DNA from: Novosphingobium sp. ZN18A2
Lineage (GTDB): Bacteria; Pseudomonadota; Alphaproteobacteria; Sphingomonadales; Sphingomonadaceae
DNA: 64,000 bases
Direction of reading: 5' to 3'
Assembly (NCBI RefSeq): GCF_036784765.1
Contig: NZ_CP136651.1
Coordinates: 1,178,001-1,242,000, forward strand
A model generated the notes under the pieces. It made no database searches, was not told the DNA's origin, and saw only the letters and a program-made list of their open reading frames with translations. Below are positions 1-8,022 of the stretch, one piece after another. Within the stretch, counting starts at the first letter, position 1, and every line of letters begins with the position of its first letter. A program made the translations under genes and the position numbers.

Positions 1-2601
1 GCTGGGCCGTTGCGGATAGCAGGTGCCGATTGCGCGGATAGCGGGGCGTCGCTGGGGGCATCCAACGTCCAGGTCGATGCGAAGCTGGACAAGGATTTGT
101 CCGGCGTAACCAGCACGTTCAAGCTGCGTGGCCGCCATCCGGCGGTCGACCGCATGACCGCGCAGACGCTTGCGCTCGACGGGCGCCTCGCCTTCCGCAA
201 GGGAAACCTCACGGGCAAGCTGGACGGCAATGCCGGGGGCGTGACCTCGCCGCAGGCCGACGTGGCCCTGCTTGCGCTGAGCGGTCTTTTGCGGGCGCGG
301 GATTCGTTCCGTCGGCTCGATTTCAACGGAACGCTCGACGCGCGCGGGTTGCGACAGGGGCAGGCGCTGCAATCCGCGCTGGCCGGCGCGGAGCGCAGCA
401 CCGCGGGGACGCTGCTTTCGCCGATGATCGCGCAAGTCCGCGGCGCGCTTGAGCGTGAGCGGCGCGGCAGCCGTCTTATTGCCGATATAGATGCCCGCAA
501 GGATGGCGCGGCGATGGCGCTGGCCATGCCGCAAGGCACGCTTGTGGGCGGCAGCGGGCGCACGCTCGTCTCGCTTTCGCGGTTCCAGGTCGCGATGGGC
601 GCGAAAGGGCAGTCCGCACCGCGCGTATCGGGCAATTTCTCTACCGGCGGGCCGGGATTGCCGCGCATCACCGGGCGCATGGAGCAGGCCGATTCGCGCG
701 GCGCGGTGCTGCGCATGAAAATGGCGCCTTATGCCGCGGGCGACCAAAGCCTTGCGTTCCCGCGTCTTACTTTGGCGCAGGCGCCCGATGGATCGCTGGG
801 CTTTTCCGGCGAAGCGCAGATGACCGGCGATATTCCCGGCGGCCGGGCCGAAAGGCTGGTTCTGCCGGTTGACGGCGACTGGGCGTCCAACGGCAGGCTG
901 GCGGTGCTGCGCGGCTGCGAGCCGGTGCGGTTCGACCGGCTGATGCTGGGCAACATGGAACTGGACAAACGGTCGTTGACGCTCTGCCCGCCGCGCGGTG
1001 GCGCGATCGTGGAAAGCGGGCCTTCGGGCCTGCGCATCGCGGCAGGTGTGCCTTCGCTCGACCTGTCTGGCCGCCTTGGCGAAACGCCGATGCTGATCAC
1101 CAGCGGCGCGGTGGGCTTCGCCTGGCCGGGCGCGATCAGCGCAAAGGCGGTCGACATCACGCTTGGCCCGCCGGACACCGCCACGCATTTCCGCCTTGCC
1201 GATCTTCAGGCGAAAGCGGGAAGCGACTTTACCGGCACTTTCTCGGGCGTGGAAGCGAAGCTGGCGGCGGTCCCGCTCGACGTCACGGGTGCGGCGGGCG
1301 ACTGGCGTTATGCCGATGGCACGCTGCTGCTGGACAAGGCCACCTTCGACGTGACTGACCGCCAGAATCCCGCGCGGTTCGAGCGGCTGACCGCCCGCGA
1401 CGCGAACCTGACGCTGCATGATAACCGGATCGACGCGAATGCCGTGCTGCGCGATCCTGCAAGCGGGCGTGAAATCGTGCGCACAAACATCAGCCACGAC
1501 CTCGGCACCGCCAAGGGGCATGCGGACCTGTTCGTTGACGGGCTGAAGTTCGACAAGCGGTTCCAGCCCGATACGCTGACGCCGCTGGCAAAGGGGCTGG
1601 TCGCGCTGGCCAAGGGAACGGTCACGGGCAAGGGGCAGGTCGACTGGACCGGCGAAAGGGTGACAAGCGGCGGACGCTTCAGCACCGACGGCCTTGATTT
1701 CGCCGCGCCGTTCGGGCCGACGAAGGGCCTGAAGGGCACGCTGGTTTTCACAGACCTGCTGAACATGGTGACCGCGCCCGATCAGACCTTCACTGTCGCC
1801 TCCATCAACCCCGGCGTGGAAGTGAACGACGGTGTCGTGACGCTGTCCCTGCTTGCGAACCAGGTCGTGCGCCTGAAAGACGCGCATTGGCCGTTCATGG
1901 GCGGAACCTTGCGGCTTGAGCCGACCGAACTGCATTTCGCCGTAAGCGAGCCGCGCCACTACGTTCTCGATATCAGGGGGCTGGACGCGGCGAAGTTCGT
2001 CGAGAAGATGGATTTCGGCAACCTCAGCGCAACCGGCGTGTTCGACGGAAAGCTGCCGCTGCTGTTTACCGACGAGGGCGGCTTTATCGAAGGCGGCGCG
2101 CTTGAATCGCGGCCACCCGGCGGCAACGTGTCCTATGTTGGCGAACTGTCCTACAAGGATCTATCGGCGATGGGCAACTTTGCCTTCGATGCGCTCAAAT
2201 CGCTGGACTACAAGCACATGACCATCGGCATGAGCGGATCGCTGGGCGGCGAGATCGTGACCAAGGTGGGCTTTGACGGCGTGAAGCAGGGCAAGGGCGC
2301 CAAGCGCAATTTCGTGACGCGGCAACTGGGCAAGCTGCCGGTGCGCTTCGTGGTCAATATCCGCGCCCCGTTCTATGCGCTGATCACCAACCTCAAGAGC
2401 TTCTACGATCCGTCCTACGTGGTGGACCCGCGCACGCTGGGGCTGCTTGACAAGGACGGCCGGCCGATCGCCCGCACGATACGCAGAACGGCGCAGGAGC
2501 CTGCGGCGCCGCCCGATGCGCCCGAACCGGATCGTTCTGCCAGAGCCTTAACCCCGCCCAAGCCCGATATTCAGCCTCCCGAAAGCGAGAACATGCCATG
2601 A
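1..2601 (+). CDS. ydbH: YdbH-family AsmA-like intermembrane transport protein, 5' truncated by window edge
   Basis: The frame is open from the first base, so the N-terminus lies outside the window; about 866 residues are visible. It is followed by a small YnbE-type lipoprotein and a YdbL-type protein, the E. coli ydbH-ynbE-ydbL order, and this context is the main basis for the call. The sequence is rich in short beta-like segments and ends with a YdbH/dicarboxylate-transport-like C-terminal domain (roughly the last 300 residues) and a proline-rich tail. In E. coli YdbH is one of the AsmA-like bridges (with TamB and YhdP) thought to carry phospholipids between inner and outer membrane; the same role here is inference. 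The stop overlaps the next ATG (ATGA). Confidence 0.85.
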   Translation, partial: AGPLRIAGADCADSGASLGASNVQVDAKLDKDLSGVTSTFKLRGRHPAVDRMTAQTLALDGRLAFRKGNLTGKLDGNAGGVTSPQADVALLALSGLLRARDSFRRLDFNGTLDARGLRQGQALQSALAGAERSTAGTLLSPMIAQVRGALERERRGSRLIADIDARKDGAAMALAMPQGTLVGGSGRTLVSLSRFQVAMGAKGQSAPRVSGNFSTGGPGLPRITGRMEQADSRGAVLRMKMAPYAAGDQSLAFPRLTLAQAPDGSLGFSGEAQMTGDIPGGRAERLVLPVDGDWASNGRLAVLRGCEPVRFDRLMLGNMELDKRSLTLCPPRGGAIVESGPSGLRIAAGVPSLDLSGRLGETPMLITSGAVGFAWPGAISAKAVDITLGPPDTATHFRLADLQAKAGSDFTGTFSGVEAKLAAVPLDVTGAAGDWRYADGTLLLDKATFDVTDRQNPARFERLTARDANLTLHDNRIDANAVLRDPASGREIVRTNISHDLGTAKGHADLFVDGLKFDKRFQPDTLTPLAKGLVALAKGTVTGKGQVDWTGERVTSGGRFSTDGLDFAAPFGPTKGLKGTLVFTDLLNMVTAPDQTFTVASINPGVEVNDGVVTLSLLANQVVRLKDAHWPFMGGTLRLEPTELHFAVSEPRHYVLDIRGLDAAKFVEKMDFGNLSATGVFDGKLPLLFTDEGGFIEGGALESRPPGGNVSYVGELSYKDLSAMGNFAFDALKSLDYKHMTIGMSGSLGGEIVTKVGFDGVKQGKGAKRNFVTRQLGKLPVRFVVNIRAPFYALITNLKSFYDPSYVVDPRTLGLLDKDGRPIARTIRRTAQEPAAPPDAPEPDRSARALTPPKPDIQPPESENMP

Positions 2602-2855
2602 AAAGCGCAGAATTGACCCGGAGCGCGTTGCCGCTAAGCATCGCGGGCATGGACGGGAACGAAACACTGTGGCGGCGCAGCCTGCTTGCGCTGCCGGTGC
2701 TGGGGATGATGGCAGGGCTTGGCGGGTGCATCAACGTGAAGGCGCCGGACAAGCCGATCGTCATAGAACTCAACATCAACATCAAGCAGGAAGTGGTCTA
2801 CCGGCTCGCGGCCGATGCGAGCAATACGATCGAGGACAACCCAGACATCTTCTGA
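2598..2855 (+). CDS. ynbE: YnbE-like small outer-membrane lipoprotein
   Basis: It has 85 residues from the ATG overlapping ydbH; an internal ATG at 2649 is an alternative start that puts the signal sequence at the very N-terminus. The segment RRSLLALPVLGMMAGLGGC is a typical lipoprotein signal with lipobox LGGC, followed by a short mature part with INVKAPDKPIVIELNINI, the beta-strand pattern expected of YnbE. In E. coli YnbE is an outer-membrane lipoprotein that partners YdbH by strand stacking. The stop overlaps the start region of the next gene, so the three genes are probably translated as a unit. The family call is strong; the exact start is uncertain. Confidence 0.85.
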   Translation: MKSAELTRSALPLSIAGMDGNETLWRRSLLALPVLGMMAGLGGCINVKAPDKPIVIELNINIKQEVVYRLAADASNTIEDNPDIF

Positions 2856-2872
2856 TGTCGCCCGAGGCAAGG

Positions 2873-3271
2873 ATGGTAATGGACATGAAGACCGGATCGT
2901 TCCGCATGGGAATCGCGGCGATTGCCGCAACCATGGCGCTGGTCGCAGGCGGCGTCGCGATGGCCCAGGGTGCCGATTACCAGGCTGCAAAGGCGGCCGG
3001 ACAGGTGGGTGAGAAGCCCGATGGCTATCTTGGCGTGGTCGGTTCGGGCACATCCGCGCTGAAGGCGATGGTCGACGACATCAATATCAAGCGCAAGGCC
3101 GTCTATGCCGAAAAGGCGCAGGCCGCCCATGCTACGGTGCAGGAATATGCCTTTACATCGGGCTGCCTGCTGATTTCCAAGACGAAACCGGGTGAAAAAT
3201 ACCAGGCGCCCGACGGCAGCTGGCAGACGCGCACCTCGGCCGCGCCGACGCGCGATTCGCGCTGTCCCTGA
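2873..3271 (+). CDS. ydbL: YdbL-family (DUF1318) periplasmic protein
   Basis: This is a secreted protein of about 130 residues. The signal peptide begins MKTGSFRMGIAAIAA and probably ends at AMA-QG; the mature part contains the DUF1318-like stretch around GYLGVV and ALVDDIN-type helices (here KAMVDDINIKRKAVY). In-frame ATGs at 2855, 2873, 2879 and 2885 are possible. AAGGA at 2869-2873 fits the later ones best, so the given start is a compromise. In E. coli YdbL is thought to assist YdbH-YnbE assembly. It is the last gene of the operon; about 200 bp separate it from atpI. Confidence 0.8.
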   Translation: MVMDMKTGSFRMGIAAIAATMALVAGGVAMAQGADYQAAKAAGQVGEKPDGYLGVVGSGTSALKAMVDDINIKRKAVYAEKAQAAHATVQEYAFTSGCLLISKTKPGEKYQAPDGSWQTRTSAAPTRDSRCP

Positions 3272-3361
3272 CACGCCAGCGCGGTTTCGCCGTGAAGTAT
3301 TGCGCCGCAGCAAGTCGCCATTGGCGGAAATGCTGCGTATTTCGCACCCACTTTGGTGCAG

Positions 3362-3390
3362 TTGACTTGGCTTCGCACGCTTCCTAAAGG
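3362..3390 (+). promoter_or_regulatory. Candidate promoter of the atp (F0) operon
   Basis: TTGACT (3362-3367), a 17-bp spacer, then TAAAGG (3385-3390). It is the only good -35/-10 pair between ydbL and atpI, and its architecture matches the rpsL promoter candidate at 24825. Predicted start near 3397, giving a leader of about 75 nt. A GC stem (3395-3404 with 3431-3440) followed by six T (3441-3446) lies in that leader and could be an attenuator or the end of the ydbH transcript. Confidence 0.55.
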
Positions 3391-3470
3391 GTCCGCGCGT
3401 TCCAGACCCCCGCCTTGCGCGGAGCGAGTGTGGTGCGCGCTTTTTTCTTGCCGGTCGTGCCCATTTCCGG

Positions 3471-3812
3471 GTGCCGGCGTTCATGCGGGGCCGACTCTTG
3501 GTTGATTCGAGCGGAAACAACGGCGGTGACGATCTCGCGCGCCGGATTGCCGACGCACAGGCGAAGCACGATCGCGGCGTCACCAACGCCGAAGGGCGTG
3601 CGGAAACGCGTGGCTGGGCCGTGGGCATCGAATTCGTCGGTGCGGTCCTGGTCTCCGGTTTCATCGGCTGGGCCATCGACAAGTGGATGGGTTGGCAAAC
3701 CCCCTGGGGCCTGATCGTTTTCCTCGTCCTGGGATTCGCCGCGGGCATCCGCCGCGCGATGAAGACCTCGGCCGAGTTCGACACCGACCCCGACAACGAT
3801 CCGAAGGACTGA
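3471..3812 (+). CDS. atpI: ATP synthase protein I (AtpI/AtpZ family)
   Basis: 113 residues from a GTG; an ATG at 3483 is equally possible. The N-terminal 45 residues are charged and hydrophilic, followed by two membrane helices (around 50-70 and 78-95) joined by a short loop with a DKWMG motif, then an acidic tail. This is the usual AtpI layout. AtpI proteins assist assembly of the c-ring or cation transport during ATP synthase biogenesis and sit in the inner membrane. It is the first gene of an F0-only operon and ends 13 bp before atpB, the standard alphaproteobacterial arrangement in which the F1 genes are elsewhere. Confidence 0.88.
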   Translation: MPAFMRGRLLVDSSGNNGGDDLARRIADAQAKHDRGVTNAEGRAETRGWAVGIEFVGAVLVSGFIGWAIDKWMGWQTPWGLIVFLVLGFAAGIRRAMKTSAEFDTDPDNDPKD

Positions 3813-3825
3813 GGACACCGCTCCG

Positions 3826-4575
3826 ATGGCGAATCCCATGGAACAGTTCGATGTCGTGACGCTGCACCCGCTGAAGGCGGGCACGTACGACCTCTCGTTC
3901 ACCAACAGCGCACTGTGGATGCTGATCGCGCTTGCCGCGATCTCGATCTTCCTGTTCATCGGCACGTCGAAGCCGCAGCTCGTTCCGGGGCGCTGGCAGG
4001 CCGCGGTCGAATATCTCTATGATTTCGTCCGAAAAATGCTTGACGAGAACGTCGGGCCGGAAGGCCGTCGTTTCGCGCCGCTGGTGTTCTCGATCTTCAT
4101 CTTCGTGCTGGTCTGCAACCTTCTGGGCCTGCTTCCGTGGGTCGGCGCGTTCACGCCCACCAGCCACGTGACGGTTACGTTCGGTCTTGCGCTGATCGTG
4201 TTCATTACGGTGTGCATCGTGGGCATCATGCGCCACGGCTTCGGCTTCCTGAAGCTGTTCTGGCCGCACGGTGCCAACCCTCTGCTGGGCGCATTCGTGT
4301 TCGTGATCGAGGTGCTCAGCTTCTGCATGCGCCCCTTCACGCTGGCCATCCGGCTTTTCGCGAACATGACGGCGGGCCACGTGCTGCTGAAGGTGTTCGG
4401 CACTTTCGTGGTAACGCTCGGCTCGTTCGGTGCGCTGCCCTATGTGTTCGGCATCGTCCCGCTTGGGGTCAATGTCGTGCTGACGGCTCTGGAACTGCTG
4501 ATCGCGGTGGTCCAGGCCTATGTTTTCGCTCTTCTCGCTTCGCTCTACCTGAACGACGCGATCAATCTTCACTGA
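3826..4575 (+). CDS. atpB: F0F1 ATP synthase subunit a
   Basis: 249 residues, normal length for alphaproteobacteria. It is an integral membrane protein with about five to six helices. The conserved proton-channel segment reads AIRLFANMTAGH, with the essential arginine at residue 176 (equivalent to E. coli R210). It forms the two half-channels for protons against the c-ring. The gene lies second in the operon, between atpI and atpE; its start is fixed by the short 13-bp gap and by the conserved N-terminal pattern MANPMEQF. Confidence 0.97.
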   Translation: MANPMEQFDVVTLHPLKAGTYDLSFTNSALWMLIALAAISIFLFIGTSKPQLVPGRWQAAVEYLYDFVRKMLDENVGPEGRRFAPLVFSIFIFVLVCNLLGLLPWVGAFTPTSHVTVTFGLALIVFITVCIVGIMRHGFGFLKLFWPHGANPLLGAFVFVIEVLSFCMRPFTLAIRLFANMTAGHVLLKVFGTFVVTLGSFGALPYVFGIVPLGVNVVLTALELLIAVVQAYVFALLASLYLNDAINLH

Positions 4576-4612
4576 TCATCCACCAACGTTTCTGACAGCA
4601 AGGAAGTTTATC

Positions 4613-4837
4613 ATGGACGCAGAATCTGCACGGGTCATCGGCGCCGGTCTCGCGGCGGTTGGCGCTGGTCTCGCCGCCATCGGCGTGGGCTCGATCTTCG
4701 GCCAGTACCTCAACGGTGCGGTCCGCAACCCCGAAGCCGACGCCAAGATGGGCGGACGCCTGATCTTCGGCTTCGCCGTGACCGAGGCCCTCGGCCTGAT
4801 CGCGGCCGTTGTCGCGCTCGCGCTCGCGTTCAGCTGA
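4613..4837 (+). CDS. atpE: F0F1 ATP synthase subunit c
   Basis: A 74-residue hairpin protein: helix 1 is glycine-rich (spaced Gly in AGLAAVGAGLAAIGVG), followed by the polar loop RNPEA (38-42) and helix 2, with the proton-carrying carboxylate at Glu58 in FAVTEALGL. Glutamate at this position and the absence of Na+-site glutamines indicate a proton-driven ring. SD-like AAGGAAG lies before the ATG. A perfect GC hairpin follows directly (4845-4871), which may protect this highly expressed message. Confidence 0.97.
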   Translation: MDAESARVIGAGLAAVGAGLAAIGVGSIFGQYLNGAVRNPEADAKMGGRLIFGFAVTEALGLIAAVVALALAFS

Positions 4838-4844
4838 TCGGTGT

Positions 4845-4871
4845 CGCCGGCCGGTGACGATCCGGCCGGCG
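4845..4871 (+). other. Strong stem-loop directly after atpE
   Basis: GCCGGCCGG (4846-4854) pairs perfectly with CCGGCCGGC (4862-4870) around a 7-nt loop, and C4845-G4871 adds a tenth pair. There is no T-run after it, so it is not a classical terminator. It lies 8 nt after the atpE stop inside the operon, where a 3' stabiliser or RNA-processing border would let subunit c (needed in about ten copies) be made in excess. Confidence 0.6.
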
Positions 4872-4971
4872 GACCTTCCTGACGCAAGCCTTGCGGGATG
4901 CAACGCCCGCACGAAGTCGAGCCCCAAAGCCGAGCCCTAAAAAGCCGAGCAAGGAATAGACAGGCGCTGCC

Positions 4972-5460
4972 ATGCCTCAATTTGATTTCGCACACGTCTT
5001 CCTGCCGCAGTTTGCGTGGCTGGCCGTGTTTTTCGCCGTCCTCTACTTCTTCGTGGTCCGTGCCACCCTGCCCAAGCTGGGCAAGGTCATGACCGCGCGT
5101 GACGACAAGGTGGCGGGCGATATCGAGGCTGCCAGCGCCGCCAAGGCCGCTGCTGACGAAGTCGACGAGCGTTATCATCGTGAGCTGGAAGCCGCGCGCG
5201 AGAACGCCCGCCAGGTCATCGCCGACGCGAAGACCGCAGGCACGAAGGCGGGTGAGGCACGCCTCGCCGCCGCGCACGATGCGGCGGACGCCGAAATCGC
5301 CGCTGCCGAAGCGCGCATCGCCGATGCCGTCGCCAAGGCAAGCGAGCAGCTTCGCGATGTTGCCGCGGAAAGCGCGCAGCAGATCGTTTCGCGCCTGACC
5401 GGCATGGAAGCTTCGCAAGAGGCTGCCCGCGCCAAGGTCGACGCGGTACTCGGAGCCTGA
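4972..5460 (+). CDS. atpF': F0F1 ATP synthase subunit b' (second b-type stalk subunit)
   Basis: 162 residues. One N-terminal membrane helix (about 12-30), then a long Ala/Glu/Lys-rich coiled coil to the C-terminus, the peripheral stalk design. It precedes a second b-type gene by 7 bp, and the b'/b pair is typical of photosynthetic bacteria and alphaproteobacteria, where b and b' form a heterodimer linking subunit a to F1. It was called b' because it is the shorter, first copy. The 134-bp gap to atpE contains the hairpin described separately and no other gene. Confidence 0.93.
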   Translation: MPQFDFAHVFLPQFAWLAVFFAVLYFFVVRATLPKLGKVMTARDDKVAGDIEAASAAKAAADEVDERYHRELEAARENARQVIADAKTAGTKAGEARLAAAHDAADAEIAAAEARIADAVAKASEQLRDVAAESAQQIVSRLTGMEASQEAARAKVDAVLGA

Positions 5461-5467
5461 AGGGACC

Positions 5468-6019
5468 ATGTCCATGAGCCTCCTCATGTTCGCCGCGGAA
5501 GCAGCCGCGCACGTCGAACACCACGAAGAAACGCTTCTCGGCCTCAATGCCGAAGGCTGGGTCTACGTCGGGATCACCCTGTTCTTCCTCGTCGCGATCT
5601 TCGTGATGAAGGCGCCGCGCAAGATCACCGAGGCGCTCGACGCCCAGATCGCCGAAACGCGCAAGAACCTCGATGAAGCAGCCGCGATCCGCGCCGAGGC
5701 GGAAGCCCTGCTGGCCGATGCGCGCCGCAAGCACGAAGAAAGCGCCAAGGAAGCCGAAGTGCTGATGCAGCACGCAAAGCACGAGGCGGAAACGCTTATC
5801 GCCAAGGCCGAAGCCGACACGACCGAGCTTATCGCCCGGCGCGAAAAGATGGCGAAGGACAAGATCGGCGCGGCCGAGCGCGCGGCGGTTGAAGAACTGC
5901 GCGGGCAGACCGCTAAGGCAGCCGCGGTTGCGGCGCAGGGCCTGATTTCCGAAAGCTATACCGCCGATGCCGACAAGGCGCAGGTCGATGGCCTGATCTC
6001 GGAGATCGCCCGCCACTGA
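5468..6019 (+). CDS. atpF: F0F1 ATP synthase subunit b
   Basis: 183 residues. A short N-terminal segment with a His/Glu patch (HVEHHEE) is followed by one membrane helix (about 30-49) and a long charged coiled coil (about 52-160) for the peripheral stalk. It is the last gene of the operon; a strong intrinsic terminator follows within 40 bp. Together with b' it should form the stator. Start ATG lies 7 bp after the b' stop; a second ATG two codons later is an alternative. Confidence 0.95.
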   Translation: MSMSLLMFAAEAAAHVEHHEETLLGLNAEGWVYVGITLFFLVAIFVMKAPRKITEALDAQIAETRKNLDEAAAIRAEAEALLADARRKHEESAKEAEVLMQHAKHEAETLIAKAEADTTELIARREKMAKDKIGAAERAAVEELRGQTAKAAAVAAQGLISESYTADADKAQVDGLISEIARH

Positions 6020-6054
6020 AGGTGCCGGCCCGGTTCGATTGCACGAACCGCGCA

Positions 6055-6090
6055 ATGAAAAAGGGCGGGGGAAACCTCGCCCTTTTTCAT
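6055..6090. terminator. Bidirectional intrinsic terminator between atpF and the lacI-type gene
   Basis: ATGAAAAAGGGCG (6055-6067) and CGCCCTTTTTCAT (6078-6090) form a perfect 13-bp stem with a 10-nt loop. The T/A tracts on both arms make it work on either strand, which suits the convergent genes on each side. Confidence 0.9.
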
Positions 6091-6099
6091 GTCCGCGCG

Positions 6100-7152
6100 T
6101 CAGGCTGTGCCGCGCCTGAGCATGCGCACGGGCACGCGGTTGCCGGGCGTGTCGAGTTCGCCCAGTTGGGCAAGCAGGCGATCGACCAGCAAGGCTCCGG
6201 CCACTTCGAAATCGGGTTCGATCGTGGTGAGCGGCGGTGACGAGAACGCACCCGCGCGCGCACCGTCGAACCCAACGATCGCCACATCGTCGGGCACGGC
6301 CATGCCGCGCGCTTCCAGTTCCTTGAGCGCGCCGAGCGCCATTTCGTCGCAGACCGCGAAGATGCCGTCGAACGGCGTGCCCGCATCGACCAGCGCGGCC
6401 ACGGCGCGGCGGCCCTGTTCCTCACGGCTCAGGCCGGGTTCCACTTCGGCCAGGCGCGGTGCATGGCCCCTGCCGCGCATCGCTTCCGAAAAGCCGTCCC
6501 ACCGTTCATCGAACTGGCGCTGCGAAGAGCCCAGCTTGCCGAGGCAATAGATATCGCGGCAGCCGCGATCGACTAGCAGTTCGGCGGCGAGCGCGGCTCC
6601 GGTGCGGTTGTCGCTGCGCACCCAGTCAAAGGCATCGTCGGGCGATCCCCAGCAGACCCAGTGCAGGCCCCGGTCCGAGAGTGCGCCGAAATAGTCCCAC
6701 GCCGCGGCATTCTCGCAGGTGCCGATCACGATCAGTCCGTCTGCCCGGCGCCGCTCTTCGTGGTGTCCCCAGAAATTTTCAGGGCTGTCCTGGAAAGAAA
6801 CCAGCACTTCATATCCGCGGGTGGACGCGGCAGCGCAGGTGCTGCCCAGCAGCGAGAAATAGAAGGGATTTATGTCGTTGCGGTCCTGCCCGGCGCGGCA
6901 GATCATCACGACGGCGAGCGTGCCGGTCCGCCCCTTGCGCAACCGGGCGGCGTTTTCGTCCACCTGGTAGTTCAGTTGCTGCGCGGCCGCGATCACGCGT
7001 TCGCGCGTGCGCTGGCTGATCGACGGATCGTGCGCCAGCGCGCGCGAAACGGTCGACTGGCTGACACCCGCGGCTTCGGCAACGTCGAACGAGGTTACGC
7101 GCCGCGGCCGGCGTGCCCTTGTCTGGCCGCCGATATCGTCCCTGCCGGGCAT
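6100..7152 (-). CDS. LacI-family transcriptional regulator
   Basis: 350 residues. The N-terminal helix-turn-helix (about 18-45, DVAEAAGVSQSTVSRAL) and hinge helix are textbook LacI, followed by a periplasmic-binding-protein-like effector domain (about 75-345, with DGIFAVCDEMALGAL near the dimer interface). Members bind palindromic operators and release them, or bind, with a sugar or related small ligand. The effector here cannot be read from sequence; no transporter or sugar-catabolic gene is adjacent. Its ATG follows the gloB stop with no gap (TAG then ATG), so the two are co-transcribed and probably translationally coupled. A link to methylglyoxal or sugar stress is possible but only inferred from that pairing. 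Confidence 0.9.
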   Translation of the reverse strand: MPGRDDIGGQTRARRPRRVTSFDVAEAAGVSQSTVSRALAHDPSISQRTRERVIAAAQQLNYQVDENAARLRKGRTGTLAVVMICRAGQDRNDINPFYFSLLGSTCAAASTRGYEVLVSFQDSPENFWGHHEERRRADGLIVIGTCENAAAWDYFGALSDRGLHWVCWGSPDDAFDWVRSDNRTGAALAAELLVDRGCRDIYCLGKLGSSQRQFDERWDGFSEAMRGRGHAPRLAEVEPGLSREEQGRRAVAALVDAGTPFDGIFAVCDEMALGALKELEARGMAVPDDVAIVGFDGARAGAFSSPPLTTIEPDFEVAGALLVDRLLAQLGELDTPGNRVPVRMLRRGTA

Positions 7153-7914
7153 CTAGTGAAAATTGTCCTTGGCCGCCCGCAGCGCGGCGAAAGTTTCAAC
7201 CGCATTGCCGCCGCCCCAGCGGGCCTGCATCGCCGGATCGTCTGCGCGCAGGAACGGGTTGGTCTCCATCTCGCGATGCAGGATCATCGGCACTGTCGGC
7301 AGGCCGTCTTTGCGCCGCCGGTCCACATCGGCAACGTATTCGCGCAAGGCGGCGTTGTCCGGATCGGCATGGAGCGCAAAGCGCGCGTTTGCCTGGGTAT
7401 ATTCGTGCGCGCAGTAAAGCACGGTTTCGCCCGGAAGCGAGCGCAGGCGCTTCAGGCTTTCCCAGAACTGTTCCGGCGTTCCCTCAAACATCCGGCCGCA
7501 GCCCAGCGCGAACAGCGAATCGCCGACGAACGCGATCTTCGCGGCCGGAATGTCATAGGCGATGTGCCCCATCGTGTGCCCGCCCACGTCGATCACGAAG
7601 GCATCCCAGCTTCCCAGCGCCACGCAATCGCCGTGCTTTACCACGCGGTCCACGCAAGCGATCTTTTCGGCATCGCCGGCGGGGGCGACGACCGTGCAGT
7701 TCGTCGCTTCCTTGATCGCCTGGTTTCCGCCGGCATGATCGGGGTGCCAGTGCGTGTTCCAGATCTGGGTGATCTGCCACCCGCGCTCTGCCGCTTCGTG
7801 CAGATAGCGGTCGGCATCGGGCGTATCGATGCAGGCGGTCTCCTCGCTCACCGGATCGTGGAGCAGGAAACCGTAGTTGTCTGACAGGCAGGGGAACTGG
7901 TGGACTTCAAGCAT
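7153..7914 (-). CDS. gloB: Hydroxyacylglutathione hydrolase (glyoxalase II)
   Basis: 253 residues, metallo-beta-lactamase fold. The metal motif reads THWHPDH (His55, His57, Asp59, His60), a one-residue variant of the classical THHHxDH. Further ligand or substrate motifs are GHTMGH, GDSLFALGCGR and CAHEYT, and the glutathione-binding end has METNPFLR. It hydrolyses S-lactoylglutathione to lactate and glutathione, the second step of methylglyoxal detoxification, in the cytoplasm. Start chosen at the second of two adjacent ATGs (7917 and 7914) because AGGAG then lies 6 nt upstream. gshA for glutathione synthesis lies 3 kb away. Confidence 0.93.
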   Translation of the reverse strand: MLEVHQFPCLSDNYGFLLHDPVSEETACIDTPDADRYLHEAAERGWQITQIWNTHWHPDHAGGNQAIKEATNCTVVAPAGDAEKIACVDRVVKHGDCVALGSWDAFVIDVGGHTMGHIAYDIPAAKIAFVGDSLFALGCGRMFEGTPEQFWESLKRLRSLPGETVLYCAHEYTQANARFALHADPDNAALREYVADVDRRRKDGLPTVPMILHREMETNPFLRADDPAMQARWGGGNAVETFAALRAAKDNFH

Positions 7915-7955
7915 CATCGTCTCCTGCTGCCACACTAGCGAACCTGTGGGAAAGC

Positions 7956-7990
7956 AAAAGCCCGCCCGGATCGCTCCGGACGGGCTTTTT
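7956..7990 (-). terminator. Intrinsic terminator after rpsA
   Basis: AAAAGCCCGCCCGGA (7956-7970), a TCGC loop, then TCCGGACGGGCTTTT (7975-7989): a 14- to 15-bp stem with one mismatch. On the minus strand it ends in TTTTGCTTT, placed 33 bp after the rpsA stop and before gloB. Confidence 0.85.
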
Positions 7991-8022
7991 TACGCTTCGC
8001 ACGTGGCGAAGGCTGTGCGGAC

